DNA of 64,000 nucleotides from Gluconacetobacter dulcium (GTDB lineage: Bacteria; Pseudomonadota; Alphaproteobacteria; Acetobacterales; Acetobacteraceae): NCBI RefSeq assembly GCF_014174165.1, contig NZ_JABEQN010000006.1:124001-188000 (forward strand). The letters run 5' to 3'. The position numbers were made by a program, and so were the translations under genes. The notes below the pieces were generated by a model. That model ran no database searches, was not told the origin of the DNA, and was given only the letters and a program-made list of their open reading frames with translations. The stretch's first letter is position 1. Each line of letters begins with the position of its first letter. Shown here one piece after another: positions 42,726 through 50,088 of this stretch.

Positions 42726-44705
42726 ATGACCCCGGAACTGGGAAATTTCGCCCTCGCGCTGGCCTGCTGCCTGGCCGCCGGGCAGGCGGTGCTGCCGATG
42801 GTCGGCGCACAGCGGCGCGACCCGCGCCTGATGGCGCTCGCCCCCGCCCTGGCCATCGGGCAGCTTCTGGCGCTGCTCTATTCCTTCGCCTGCCTGGTCC
42901 ATTCGGCCATCCAGGACGATTTCTCGGTCCAGAACGTCGCGGCCAACAGCTCGGTGGCCAAGCCGCTGCTGTATAAGATCACCGGCGTCTGGGGCAATCA
43001 CGAGGGGTCGGTGCTGCTGTGGGCGCTGATCCTGGGCCTGTGCGGCGGCGCGGTGGCGCTGTTCGGCCGCGACCTGCCCTCGGCCCTGCGCGCGCGCGTC
43101 ATCGCGGTGCTGGGCGGGGTGTCGGCGGGTTTCCAGCTTTTCTGCCTCACCACCTCCAACCCGTTCGACCGGGTGTGGCCGGCGCCGATGGACGGTCAGG
43201 GCATGAACCCGCTGTTGCAGGACCCCGGCCTCGCCTTCCATCCGCCCATTCTCTACACCGGCTATGTCGGCTTTGCCGTGCCCTTCGCCTTTGCCGTCGC
43301 GGCGCTGATCGAAGGCCGGGTCGATGCCTCCTGGGGCCGCTGGGTGCGCCCGTGGGCGGTCGCCGCCTGGTGCTTCCTGACCTGCGGCATCGCGCTGGGG
43401 TCGTGGTGGTCGTATTACGTGCTGGGCTGGGGCGGCTACTGGTTCTGGGACCCGGTGGAAAATGCCTCGCTGATTCCGTGGCTGACGGGCACCGCTCTGG
43501 TGCATTCCGCCATCGTCGTGGAAAAGCGCGAGGCGCTGAAGATCTGGACCGTGCTGCTGGCCATCGGCACCTTTTCCTTCTCGCTCTCCGGCACCTTCCT
43601 GGTGCGCTCGGGCATTCTCAATTCCGTCCATGCCTTCGCCAACGACCCGGCGCGCGGCATCTTCATCCTGGGCCTGCTGGGGCTGGTGATCGGCGGATCG
43701 CTGCTGCTGTTCGCCATCCGCGCGCCTTCGCTCACGGCCGGCGGCGTGTTCGCCCCGGTATCGCGCGAGGGGCTGCTGGTGCTGAACAACATCCTGCTGT
43801 GCTCGATCTGCGCGGTGGTGCTGACGGGCACGATGTATCCGCCCTTCATGTCGCTGCTGTTCGGCAAGACGATTTCGGTCGGCAAACCGTTCTTCGATGC
43901 CACGGCGGCACCGATGGCGATCCCGCTGATGGTCTTCATGGGGCTGGGGCCGATGATGCCGTGGAAGCGCGCGCAACTCTGGCCGGTGCTGCGTCGGCTG
44001 TGGTGGTCCGGCGCCCTGACGATGCTGGCTTTCGCCCTCATGGCATGGCGGGTGCGTGACCTGCTGCCGCTTCTGGCCGCCACATGCGCCGTCTGGGTCA
44101 TCGCCGGCAGCATCGCCGATATCGCCGAGCGCATCCGCCTGTTCCGCATTCCCGTCGGGGCAAGCTGGCAGCGTGCCCGCATGCTGCCGCGCGCGGCATT
44201 GGGGGCGGCGCTGGCCCATGCCGGCGTCGGTGTCAGCGTGCTGGGGCTGGCCGCGATGTCGCAGGCCCAGCACCGGATCGTGGAGGTCCATGTCGGCCAG
44301 ACCGAAATGCTGGCCGGCGATGCGTGGACGCTGACCGACGTGCGCGCGGCGCCCGGCCCGAACTACACGGCGCTGATCGCCACGATCGAGGTCCGGCATG
44401 ACGGGCGGCTGGTCACGGTGCTGCACCCGGCCAAGCGCACCTTCGCCAGCCAGAACCAGACGACGACGGAGGTGGCCATTCATACCAACCTGATGTCCGA
44501 CCTGTACGGCGTGCTGGGCGACCGGCACGAGAATGGCGGGGAGACGACCTACGTGCTGCGCCTGCATTACAATCCGCTGGCGCCATGGATGTGGCTGGGC
44601 GGGTTGATCATGGCGCTGGGCGGCGTGCTCTCGCTGTCCGACCGGCGCATGCGCGTGGGCGCGCCGCGCCGGGCCGCGACGGCCGGGCTGGTGGCAACGT
44701 CATGA
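42726..44705 (+). CDS. ccmF: Heme lyase subunit CcmF
   Basis: Large membrane protein that attaches heme to apocytochrome c with CcmH and CcmI. It has 659 residues and many helices. The WWD motif is GWGGYWFWDPVENAS near residues 237-251. Conserved blocks include WGNHEGSVLLW and LLQDPGLAFHPPILYTGYVG with its His. A periplasmic domain lies before the last helix (MWLGGLIMALGGVLSL). It overlaps ccmG by 4 bases. Confidence 0.98.
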   Translation: MTPELGNFALALACCLAAGQAVLPMVGAQRRDPRLMALAPALAIGQLLALLYSFACLVHSAIQDDFSVQNVAANSSVAKPLLYKITGVWGNHEGSVLLWALILGLCGGAVALFGRDLPSALRARVIAVLGGVSAGFQLFCLTTSNPFDRVWPAPMDGQGMNPLLQDPGLAFHPPILYTGYVGFAVPFAFAVAALIEGRVDASWGRWVRPWAVAAWCFLTCGIALGSWWSYYVLGWGGYWFWDPVENASLIPWLTGTALVHSAIVVEKREALKIWTVLLAIGTFSFSLSGTFLVRSGILNSVHAFANDPARGIFILGLLGLVIGGSLLLFAIRAPSLTAGGVFAPVSREGLLVLNNILLCSICAVVLTGTMYPPFMSLLFGKTISVGKPFFDATAAPMAIPLMVFMGLGPMMPWKRAQLWPVLRRLWWSGALTMLAFALMAWRVRDLLPLLAATCAVWVIAGSIADIAERIRLFRIPVGASWQRARMLPRAALGAALAHAGVGVSVLGLAAMSQAQHRIVEVHVGQTEMLAGDAWTLTDVRAAPGPNYTALIATIEVRHDGRLVTVLHPAKRTFASQNQTTTEVAIHTNLMSDLYGVLGDRHENGGETTYVLRLHYNPLAPWMWLGGLIMALGGVLSLSDRRMRVGAPRRAATAGLVATS

Positions 44706-45280
44706 GCGACAAGACAGCCCAGCCGGGCCTCACGCGCCGGCGCCTGCTGATGGCGGCGCCGCTGGTGGTTGCGGGCGGCGCCGGGGTCGCGTTCTGGCAG
44801 ATGCTGTCGGGTATGCGCCAAGGCTCGTTCGACCCGCATGACATCAAGGCCCCGGCGCTGAACAGGCCGGTGCCGGACTTCACCCTGCCCGACCAGTCGC
44901 CCGGCCAGGGCTTCGGTGCCGCCGATCTGCGGACACTGAAGGTGCCGGTGCTGGTCAATTTCTTCGCCTCCTGGTGCATTCCCTGCGTCGCCGAGATGCC
45001 GCAGCTCAACGCGCTGAAGGACCGGCTACCGATCTGGGGCATCGCCTACAAGGATAAGCCAACCGACGCGCAGGGTTTCGTGCACCGCGCGGGCAATCCC
45101 TATGCCCGCATCGCCAGCGACCTGTCGGGCATGACCGCAATCGACTGGGGCGTGTCCGGGGTGCCGGAATCGTTCCTGATCGGGCCGGGCGGCGTCATCA
45201 GGTGGCATTCCGCCGCTGCGCTGGACGAGGCCACGATGCACGATATCCTGTTGCCTCTGGCCGCGAGCCTGCGGACATGA
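44702..45280 (+). CDS. ccmG: Thiol:disulfide interchange protein CcmG/DsbE
   Basis: Membrane-tethered thioredoxin-fold reductant that keeps the apocytochrome CXXCH reduced. It has 192 residues with an N-terminal anchor near residues 15-35. The active site is Cys92-Ile-Pro-Cys95 in FASWCIPCVAEMP, and the cis-proline lies in GVSGVPESFLI, where the Glu is typical of CcmG. It overlaps ccmF and ccmH by 4 bases each. Confidence 0.97.
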   Translation: MSDKTAQPGLTRRRLLMAAPLVVAGGAGVAFWQMLSGMRQGSFDPHDIKAPALNRPVPDFTLPDQSPGQGFGAADLRTLKVPVLVNFFASWCIPCVAEMPQLNALKDRLPIWGIAYKDKPTDAQGFVHRAGNPYARIASDLSGMTAIDWGVSGVPESFLIGPGGVIRWHSAAALDEATMHDILLPLAASLRT

Positions 45281-45753
45281 AGGCTGCGATGCGTCGGCTG
45301 GCCTTCGTGCTGGCGACCGTGCTGACGGTGGCAATCGGCCTCTCGCCACTGGCCGCCGTCGCGGTGGACGATCCGTCGGAAATGCTGCCCGACGCCCGCC
45401 AGGAAGCCCGCGCCCAGGCCATCGGGTCGCAATTGCGCTGCCTGGTCTGCCAGAACGAATCGATCGAGGACAGCAGCGCCGGACTGGCGCGCGACCTGCG
45501 CCATGTGGTGCGCGAGCACGTCGCCAAAGGCGAATCCGACCGCCAGATCATGGACTGGATGGTCGGCCGCTACGGCAATTTCATCCGCCTGAGCCCGCCG
45601 CTGACCGCCGGTACGGTGCTGCTGTGGGTGATGCCGGTCCTTGCCCTGCTGGTCGGCGGTCTTGTCGCCTTCCTGTCCTTCCGCCGAGCGCGCGGCTCCG
45701 GCCCCGCGCCGCTGAGCGACGACGAACGCACGCGCCTGACCGACCTGACCTGA
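45277..45753 (+). CDS. ccmH: Cytochrome c-type biogenesis protein CcmH
   Basis: Membrane-anchored thiol reductant of the heme lyase. It has 158 residues: signal peptide, the LRCxVCQ motif with Cys55 and Cys58 (LRCLVCQNESIEDS), a three-helix bundle (VREHVAKGESDRQIMDWMVGRYGNF), then a C-terminal membrane helix near residues 112-135. It is the short form, with the CcmI part encoded separately just downstream. Confidence 0.97.
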   Translation: MKAAMRRLAFVLATVLTVAIGLSPLAAVAVDDPSEMLPDARQEARAQAIGSQLRCLVCQNESIEDSSAGLARDLRHVVREHVAKGESDRQIMDWMVGRYGNFIRLSPPLTAGTVLLWVMPVLALLVGGLVAFLSFRRARGSGPAPLSDDERTRLTDLT

Positions 45754-45766
45754 CCGCGCTGAGATA

Positions 45767-46489
45767 ATGATGATCTGGATTGGCATTTTCCTGCTCAGCG
45801 CCGTTGTGCTGCTGCCTTCTTTCCTGGCCTTCCGCCGCACCACCCGCCTGCGGGACGAACGCGAAGCAGCCCTCGTCCTGTTGCGTGCGCAACTCGCCGA
45901 ACTGGACCGCGACCGGGAATCCGGCCTGATCGCCGACAGCGAACATGAAGGCGCGCGCCTGGAAATCCAGCGCCGGCTGCTGGCGTCCGACGCCGCGCCG
46001 ACGCGGGGTCTCGGCCGCGCCGCCACCACCCCGATCGTGCTGGCGTGCCTGCTGCTGCTGCCCGTCAGCGCGACGGGCCTGTATCTGCTGTGTGGCCACC
46101 CCTCCCTGCCCGCGCAGCCCCTCGCCCCGCGCCTGCTGGCGCAGAAGGCGCAGGACAAGCGCGATGACGGGCTGCTGGCGGAATTGCGCGCCGGACTGGG
46201 CCGCATGTCGCCCGACGATCCCAATCGCTTCCGGGGCTTCCTGCTGCTGGGCCAGGCCGAGGCCGCGCGCAACCATTACGCGGCCGCGGCCGAAGCCTGG
46301 CGCCAGGCCACCGCGATCCAGTTCATCCCCGAAATCGCCGCGCGCGCCGCCGAGGCCCAGACCCTGGCCGACGGCCGGGTGACGCCGGAAAGCGCCGCCC
46401 TGTTCCGCCGCGCGCTCGATGCCGCACCGGCCGACGCGCCATGGCGCATGGCCGCCCAGCAGCGGATCGCCGAGTCCGAGCATCAATAG
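45767..46489 (+). CDS. ccmI: Cytochrome c-type biogenesis protein CcmI
   Basis: Membrane protein with a periplasmic TPR-like domain that binds the apocytochrome C-terminus. It has 240 residues: first helix at the N-terminus (IWIGIFLLSAVVLLPSFL), a cytoplasmic coiled coil with the conserved VLRAQLAELDRDRESGLI pattern, a second helix near residues 88-110, and a short helical-repeat domain (LLLGQAEAARNHYAAAAEAWRQA). The TPR part is shorter than in larger CcmI proteins. ATG 45767 and ATG 45770 are both possible starts. Confidence 0.9.
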   Translation: MMIWIGIFLLSAVVLLPSFLAFRRTTRLRDEREAALVLLRAQLAELDRDRESGLIADSEHEGARLEIQRRLLASDAAPTRGLGRAATTPIVLACLLLLPVSATGLYLLCGHPSLPAQPLAPRLLAQKAQDKRDDGLLAELRAGLGRMSPDDPNRFRGFLLLGQAEAARNHYAAAAEAWRQATAIQFIPEIAARAAEAQTLADGRVTPESAALFRRALDAAPADAPWRMAAQQRIAESEHQ

Positions 46490-46516
46490 ACACACCGGCG
46501 ACCTGAAGGCCCCTTT

Positions 46517-46813
46517 ATGATCGAACCCATCGCCGGCACCGTCGAGCAATGTCCGTTCTGCCACAAGACCATTCGCGGCACGGCGGAAATCTGCCCTCAT
46601 TGCGGCGCGGAACGGCGCTTCGGCCCGACCTTGCGCGAGAGCCTGCTGACCTTCGCCGTCGGAGTGACGGCCGGCCCCGTCTTCATGCTGCTGATCGGCG
46701 CCGGGCTGCAACTGGCGGCCCTGGCGGCGGCGATCGGCGGGTTGATCGGCTTTTTCATCGCCCATTCCCGCCATGCCGGCGATCGCTGGATGAAGCCGCC
46801 CGACAAACCCTGA
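46517..46813 (+). CDS. Zinc-ribbon membrane protein
   Basis: A 98-residue protein of unknown function. An N-terminal rubredoxin-like zinc ribbon has Cys12, Cys15, Cys26 and Cys29 (CPFC...CPHC). One or two hydrophobic segments follow (LTFAVGVTAGPVFMLLIGAGL and AALAAAIGGLIGFFIA). It lies 27 bp after ccmI on the same strand and may be cotranscribed. A role in heme or cytochrome biogenesis is only suggested by position. Confidence 0.75.
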   Translation: MIEPIAGTVEQCPFCHKTIRGTAEICPHCGAERRFGPTLRESLLTFAVGVTAGPVFMLLIGAGLQLAALAAAIGGLIGFFIAHSRHAGDRWMKPPDKP

Positions 46814-46867
46814 CCGATCACACGCCCGTTTCTTGCCGCCGGCCGAAAGTCGGGCCAAGCTGGCGCC

Positions 46868-47029
46868 ATGACCAGCACCGATACCGACAACGAAACCCCC
46901 TCGCCCGCCACGCCGGCCGATGACGCGGCGGCGACCACGTCTGACGCCAAGGAATATGGCGGCCCCAAGGAAAAGCAGCCGACGCGCTATGGCGACTGGA
47001 CCGTCAAAGGCCGCTGCATCGACTTCTAG
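46868..47029 (+). CDS. Succinate dehydrogenase assembly factor 4 family (DUF1674)
   Basis: A 53-residue protein ending in the family signature GGPKEKQPTRYGDW and then KGRCIDF. SDHAF4 proteins bind flavinylated SdhA and help its assembly with SdhB. The N-terminal half is Thr/Asp/Ala-rich and disordered. Codon use matches its surroundings. No ribosome-binding site stands out. The succinate dehydrogenase genes are not in this window. Confidence 0.88.
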   Translation: MTSTDTDNETPSPATPADDAAATTSDAKEYGGPKEKQPTRYGDWTVKGRCIDF

Positions 47030-47035
47030 GTCCGT

Positions 47036-47254
47036 TCAGAACAGCGCATCTTTCGCCGCGCCGCAGGCCCACTGACTGGCTTCGGCATTCAGCGAACCAT
47101 CCGGGGTCGGCGTGGCCGCGAACAATGCCGTGCCGTCCGATGCCCTCGCGGCAACGGGGCTGGCATCCTTCAGCACCATTCGCCCGGCGCGGACATAATC
47201 GTTCTCCACCAGCGCATACCGGCTGTACGCACAACAATAGACCGTGTGCGAGCC
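47036..47254 (-). pseudogene. Orphan C-terminal gene fragment
   Basis: A 72-codon open stretch ending in TGA with coding-like GC3 and a protein-like sequence (VYCCAYSRYALVENDYVRAGRMVLKD, in shortened form; ending WACGAAKDALF). It has no ATG start. Its frame runs back into the 3' end of the membrane-protein gene, whose TAG is at 47254-47256. I read it as the remnant of a gene that lost its 5' part. Alternatives are a short gene from the internal GTG at VENDY or translation by re-initiation. Unknown family. Confidence 0.4.
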
Positions 47255-47775
47255 TACAGGCTGCCCTGTTCCTGCATGCGGCCGAAGCGTACGCGGCTGG
47301 TCTGGCGGTGTCCCGGCGGCCGGACCTCGCAGGAGATCAGGTAGATCCCGGCGACGAAGATGATATTGGCCAGCGAATTGAACCACAGCGCGATCTCGAA
47401 ATGCGGCGGCGCCGTCGCCCCCTGATAGAGCGCATAGATCGCAAACGGGATCGAGAGCGGCCGCATGCCCGCCAGCATCACCCGCAACGGGTTCATATGG
47501 CCTGGCCTGACCATCGGCCGCACCCGGTTGATGCCCACATAGAAGGCCAGACCGAGGCACCAGACGAGCACATTGAACATCGCGTCACTGAGCGCCATGT
47601 GCCCGATCACGATCATCGCGATGATCGACGCCGCCGACAGCATGATGGCGCCAAGCTGAAAGCTCATCCCGACCGCCATCGCCGGCACCCGCTCGGGCAG
47701 GCGATCGGCAAATGGCTGGAACACGCGGTCCAGCAGCCAGACGTCGAACTGATTGATGCGGTCACCGAAAGACAT
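47254..47775 (-). CDS. Hypothetical four-helix membrane protein
   Basis: A 173-residue inner-membrane protein with four likely helices (near residues 40-62, 66-85, 100-120 and 133-150) and a C-terminal basic tail (RQTSRVRFGRMQEQGSL). I do not recognise the family. ATG 47775 was chosen over a TTG two codons upstream. No strong ribosome-binding site is visible. It stands between the orphan fragment and bfd on the same strand. Confidence 0.7.
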   Translation of the reverse strand: MSFGDRINQFDVWLLDRVFQPFADRLPERVPAMAVGMSFQLGAIMLSAASIIAMIVIGHMALSDAMFNVLVWCLGLAFYVGINRVRPMVRPGHMNPLRVMLAGMRPLSIPFAIYALYQGATAPPHFEIALWFNSLANIIFVAGIYLISCEVRPPGHRQTSRVRFGRMQEQGSL

Positions 47776-47861
47776 GCTCAATCTTTTATCAAGCCCGCCT
47801 CACCGCCGCATCCCCTTTTCGGAGGCCGGCAGGCAAATGCGCAATCGGGCCGGACAGACCC

Positions 47862-48068
47862 TCACATCGCGGGCAAGGGTTCCGACGCCGCCATTTCGCT
47901 GCGCGCCTGAAGCGCCCGGCGCAACAGGCACAACACACCCGGAACGCAATTACCGCACTGCGCACGGCATCCCTGTGCGGCATAGATCTCGCGCGGGCGG
48001 GTGGCCCCGTCATCAACCGCGCGTTTCACATCCTGGTCGGTCAGCATATTGCAAGAACAGACAAACAT
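47862..48068 (-). CDS. bfd: Bacterioferritin-associated ferredoxin
   Basis: A [2Fe-2S] protein that reduces bacterioferritin to release iron. It has 68 residues if begun at MFVCSCN. The ligands Cys4, Cys6, Cys38 and Cys41 have the exact spacing of E. coli Bfd, and the GCRAQCGNCV loop is typical. An in-frame ATG at 48080 gives a 4-residue extension. A Fur-like site lies about 40 bp upstream, consistent with induction under iron shortage. No bacterioferritin gene is in the window. Confidence 0.93.
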   Translation of the reverse strand: MFVCSCNMLTDQDVKRAVDDGATRPREIYAAQGCRAQCGNCVPGVLCLLRRALQARSEMAASEPLPAM

Positions 48069-48107
48069 CAGACGTCTCATCTCCGTGCCCGCCCTTTCAA
48101 GCACGAC

Positions 48108-48134
48108 TGATAATAGTTCGCAATAGCATTCTCA
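48108..48134. promoter_or_regulatory. Putative Fur site upstream of bfd
   Basis: TGATAAT at 48108-48114 and ATTCTCA at 48128-48134 are the same two half-sites seen upstream of the TonB receptor, but 13 bases apart instead of 1. Each can be read as half of a 7-1-7 repeat with a degenerate partner. Moderate match only. Confidence 0.4.
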
Positions 48135-48254
48135 TCTCCCGTCCACGTATGGCACCTTCGCTCACGGCGCATGGTGCCTACCCGTTGCCTCCGCACGCTG
48201 GACGGCGGCCATTCGTCCGATACACTCGTCACCTCCAACGCAGGAGACGGAACG

Positions 48255-48806
48255 ATGAAGACCAGCGCTGGCCTCCGCTTCATGCTTGCGACCGTCGGCC
48301 TGATCGCCGCCCTTCCCGCGGCGGTTCACGCCGCCCCCCCCCCTCCCGAAACGACGGTCCAGTCCTTCGCGGGACGCTACAGCACGCATTTTCGCAATGG
48401 CCTGGTCAGCGGCGAGGAGTATTGGAGCGACGATGTCGTCGAAATCGTCCCGGTCGGCGCGCAGGCCGCCTATATCCGGGTCTCGCTGCAATTCTATAAC
48501 GGCCATAGCTGCGATATCTGGGGCGTCGGTCGGGCCGAAGGGGCGCGTCTCGTCTATCGCGACCCCAATCCGCCGCCGCTGCCGACCCTGCCGCATTGCA
48601 CGTTAAGCCTGTCGCATCGCGGCCCGGACCTGCTGATCGAAGACGCCGAAAATACCTGCAAATCCTATTGCGGCATGCGCGGCAGCCTGATGCACCAGAC
48701 CCTGCCCCTCACCAGCCGGCGTCCCATCACCTACATGCGGCGGCTGCGGGACTCGCGGAACTATCGGGAAGCCATGACCGCATGGAAAGATCGGGCCACC
48801 CCCTAG
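48255..48806 (+). CDS. Secreted cysteine-containing hypothetical protein
   Basis: A 183-residue exported protein, family not recognised. ATG 48255 follows AGGAGAC. It has a signal peptide to about AVHA (residue 22), then a beta-rich body with four cysteines arranged as CDIWGVGR...CTLSL...CKSYCGMRG. The spacing suggests two disulfides. The general look recalls small periplasmic lysozyme-inhibitor-like proteins, but I cannot assign it. It is divergent from bfd, and its stop overlaps the convergent hydrolase gene by 4 bases. Confidence 0.65.
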   Translation: MKTSAGLRFMLATVGLIAALPAAVHAAPPPPETTVQSFAGRYSTHFRNGLVSGEEYWSDDVVEIVPVGAQAAYIRVSLQFYNGHSCDIWGVGRAEGARLVYRDPNPPPLPTLPHCTLSLSHRGPDLLIEDAENTCKSYCGMRGSLMHQTLPLTSRRPITYMRRLRDSRNYREAMTAWKDRATP

Positions 48807-49984
48807 CCCGATCTCCCCGCGCCATAGACCGCATCCCGCACCGCATCGGGATAGGCGCCCGCCATCCCCGCCAGCGCGGTATTGCTGATCATCACGATCG
48901 ACACGCCGCGCGCCGGATCCGCAATCCATTGATGGCCGTACACTCCGCCCCAGGTGAAGCCGCCTCGCGAAACCGGGGTCCGTGCCCGCGCCGGGTCTTC
49001 GACCACGGCCGCACCGATCGCGAATCCCATGCCGGCATTCATCGGCCCCATCGACAGATCGCCGATGGCATTCCGCCCGAACAGCGCGGCACTGTCCGGT
49101 GACAGGATGGGGCCACCGCCACCGCGCAGCGCCTCGACAAACGACAGAAACTCCTCGGCCGTGCCGACCATCCCGGCCCCGCCCGATGGATAGGAGCCAG
49201 GGTCCAGCACCCGACCGGGCGCGAACACGATCTCGCTGACCTTGCCGCCGCCCAACTGGCGCGGCATCACATAACGCGCGCCCATCTCCACCGGAGCCGG
49301 CCGGCCATCGGCATAAGGCGGGCAGAGCAAGGCGGGGTCGGGCACGGCGAACCCGGTATGCCTCCAACCCAGCTTCGCGCCGACATGCCGCTGCACCAGA
49401 TCCGGCAGCGCGGCATCACCCGCGCGTTCCAGCACGCCCCCCATCACATCGAGCGCCAGGGAATAGGCCCAGCCCTCGCCGGGCGCGAACAGCAGCGGCA
49501 CCGAGGCCAGACGCGCCAGATTCTCCTCCAACGCCATGCCCGGCTCGGCAATGCCATCGGAGATTCCGGCTTTCGCATAAGGATTGTCGTCACGCGGAAA
49601 GGCGAAGCTGTATGAAAGGCCCGCCGTATGCGTCAGCAGATGCCGCAGCGTGATCGTCGGCACCGATCCGTCGGCACAGGCAGGCCGAAAATCGGGCAGA
49701 AAGCGCGTCACCGCATCGTCCAGCGACAGCGCCCCCCGTTCGGCCAACGCCAGGGCCACGGCCGTCACCACCGGCTTGGTCAGCGACGCCAGCCGCACCA
49801 GCGTATCCGGCCGCATGGGCTCATCCGCCGCGCGATCCGCCAGCCCGGCGGCACGGCGCACCACCGTTCTGCCATCCACCGACACCAGCACCGTGGCGCC
49901 TACCAGCCGTCCGCGCGCCACAGCCGCGTCCATCACCTGACCGACCCGTTCGTCCATTCCCGCAACCGGCATGGTTTCGCTCAT
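48803..49984 (-). CDS. Serine hydrolase, beta-lactamase fold (family VIII esterase type)
   Basis: A 393-residue enzyme of the class C beta-lactamase/penicillin-binding fold. The catalytic Ser-x-x-Lys is in LASLTKPVV. The tyrosine motif is YSL (GWAYSLALDVMGGV), not the YSN of AmpC. The third motif is WGG (FTWGGVYGHQW), not KTG. These replacements are those of EstB-like family VIII carboxylesterases. No signal peptide, so probably cytoplasmic. ATG 49984 follows GGAGGATG. The substrate is unknown; true beta-lactam resistance is unlikely. Confidence 0.9.
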   Translation of the reverse strand: MSETMPVAGMDERVGQVMDAAVARGRLVGATVLVSVDGRTVVRRAAGLADRAADEPMRPDTLVRLASLTKPVVTAVALALAERGALSLDDAVTRFLPDFRPACADGSVPTITLRHLLTHTAGLSYSFAFPRDDNPYAKAGISDGIAEPGMALEENLARLASVPLLFAPGEGWAYSLALDVMGGVLERAGDAALPDLVQRHVGAKLGWRHTGFAVPDPALLCPPYADGRPAPVEMGARYVMPRQLGGGKVSEIVFAPGRVLDPGSYPSGGAGMVGTAEEFLSFVEALRGGGGPILSPDSAALFGRNAIGDLSMGPMNAGMGFAIGAAVVEDPARARTPVSRGGFTWGGVYGHQWIADPARGVSIVMISNTALAGMAGAYPDAVRDAVYGAGRSG

Positions 49985-50088
49985 CGCATCCTCCTTTTTC
50001 CGTCGCGTTTCCTGCATGGCCGCTTCGCGGTTTCCACACTGAAATCTGGCGTCTACGCTGCCAGCATCAGCAGGAGTACCAGCGAATC

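Noticed and set aside
42057-44567. Long open frame antisense to ccmE and ccmF
   Set aside because: Spans two well-defined genes on the other strand and has no domain.
47004-47237. Alternative minus-strand frame with an ATG over the orphan fragment
   Set aside because: Arg/Cys-rich with poor coding character; the other minus-strand frame looks much more like protein.
48803-49984. Beta-lactam resistance gene
   Set aside because: YSL and WGG motifs and the lack of a signal peptide point to a family VIII esterase, not AmpC.
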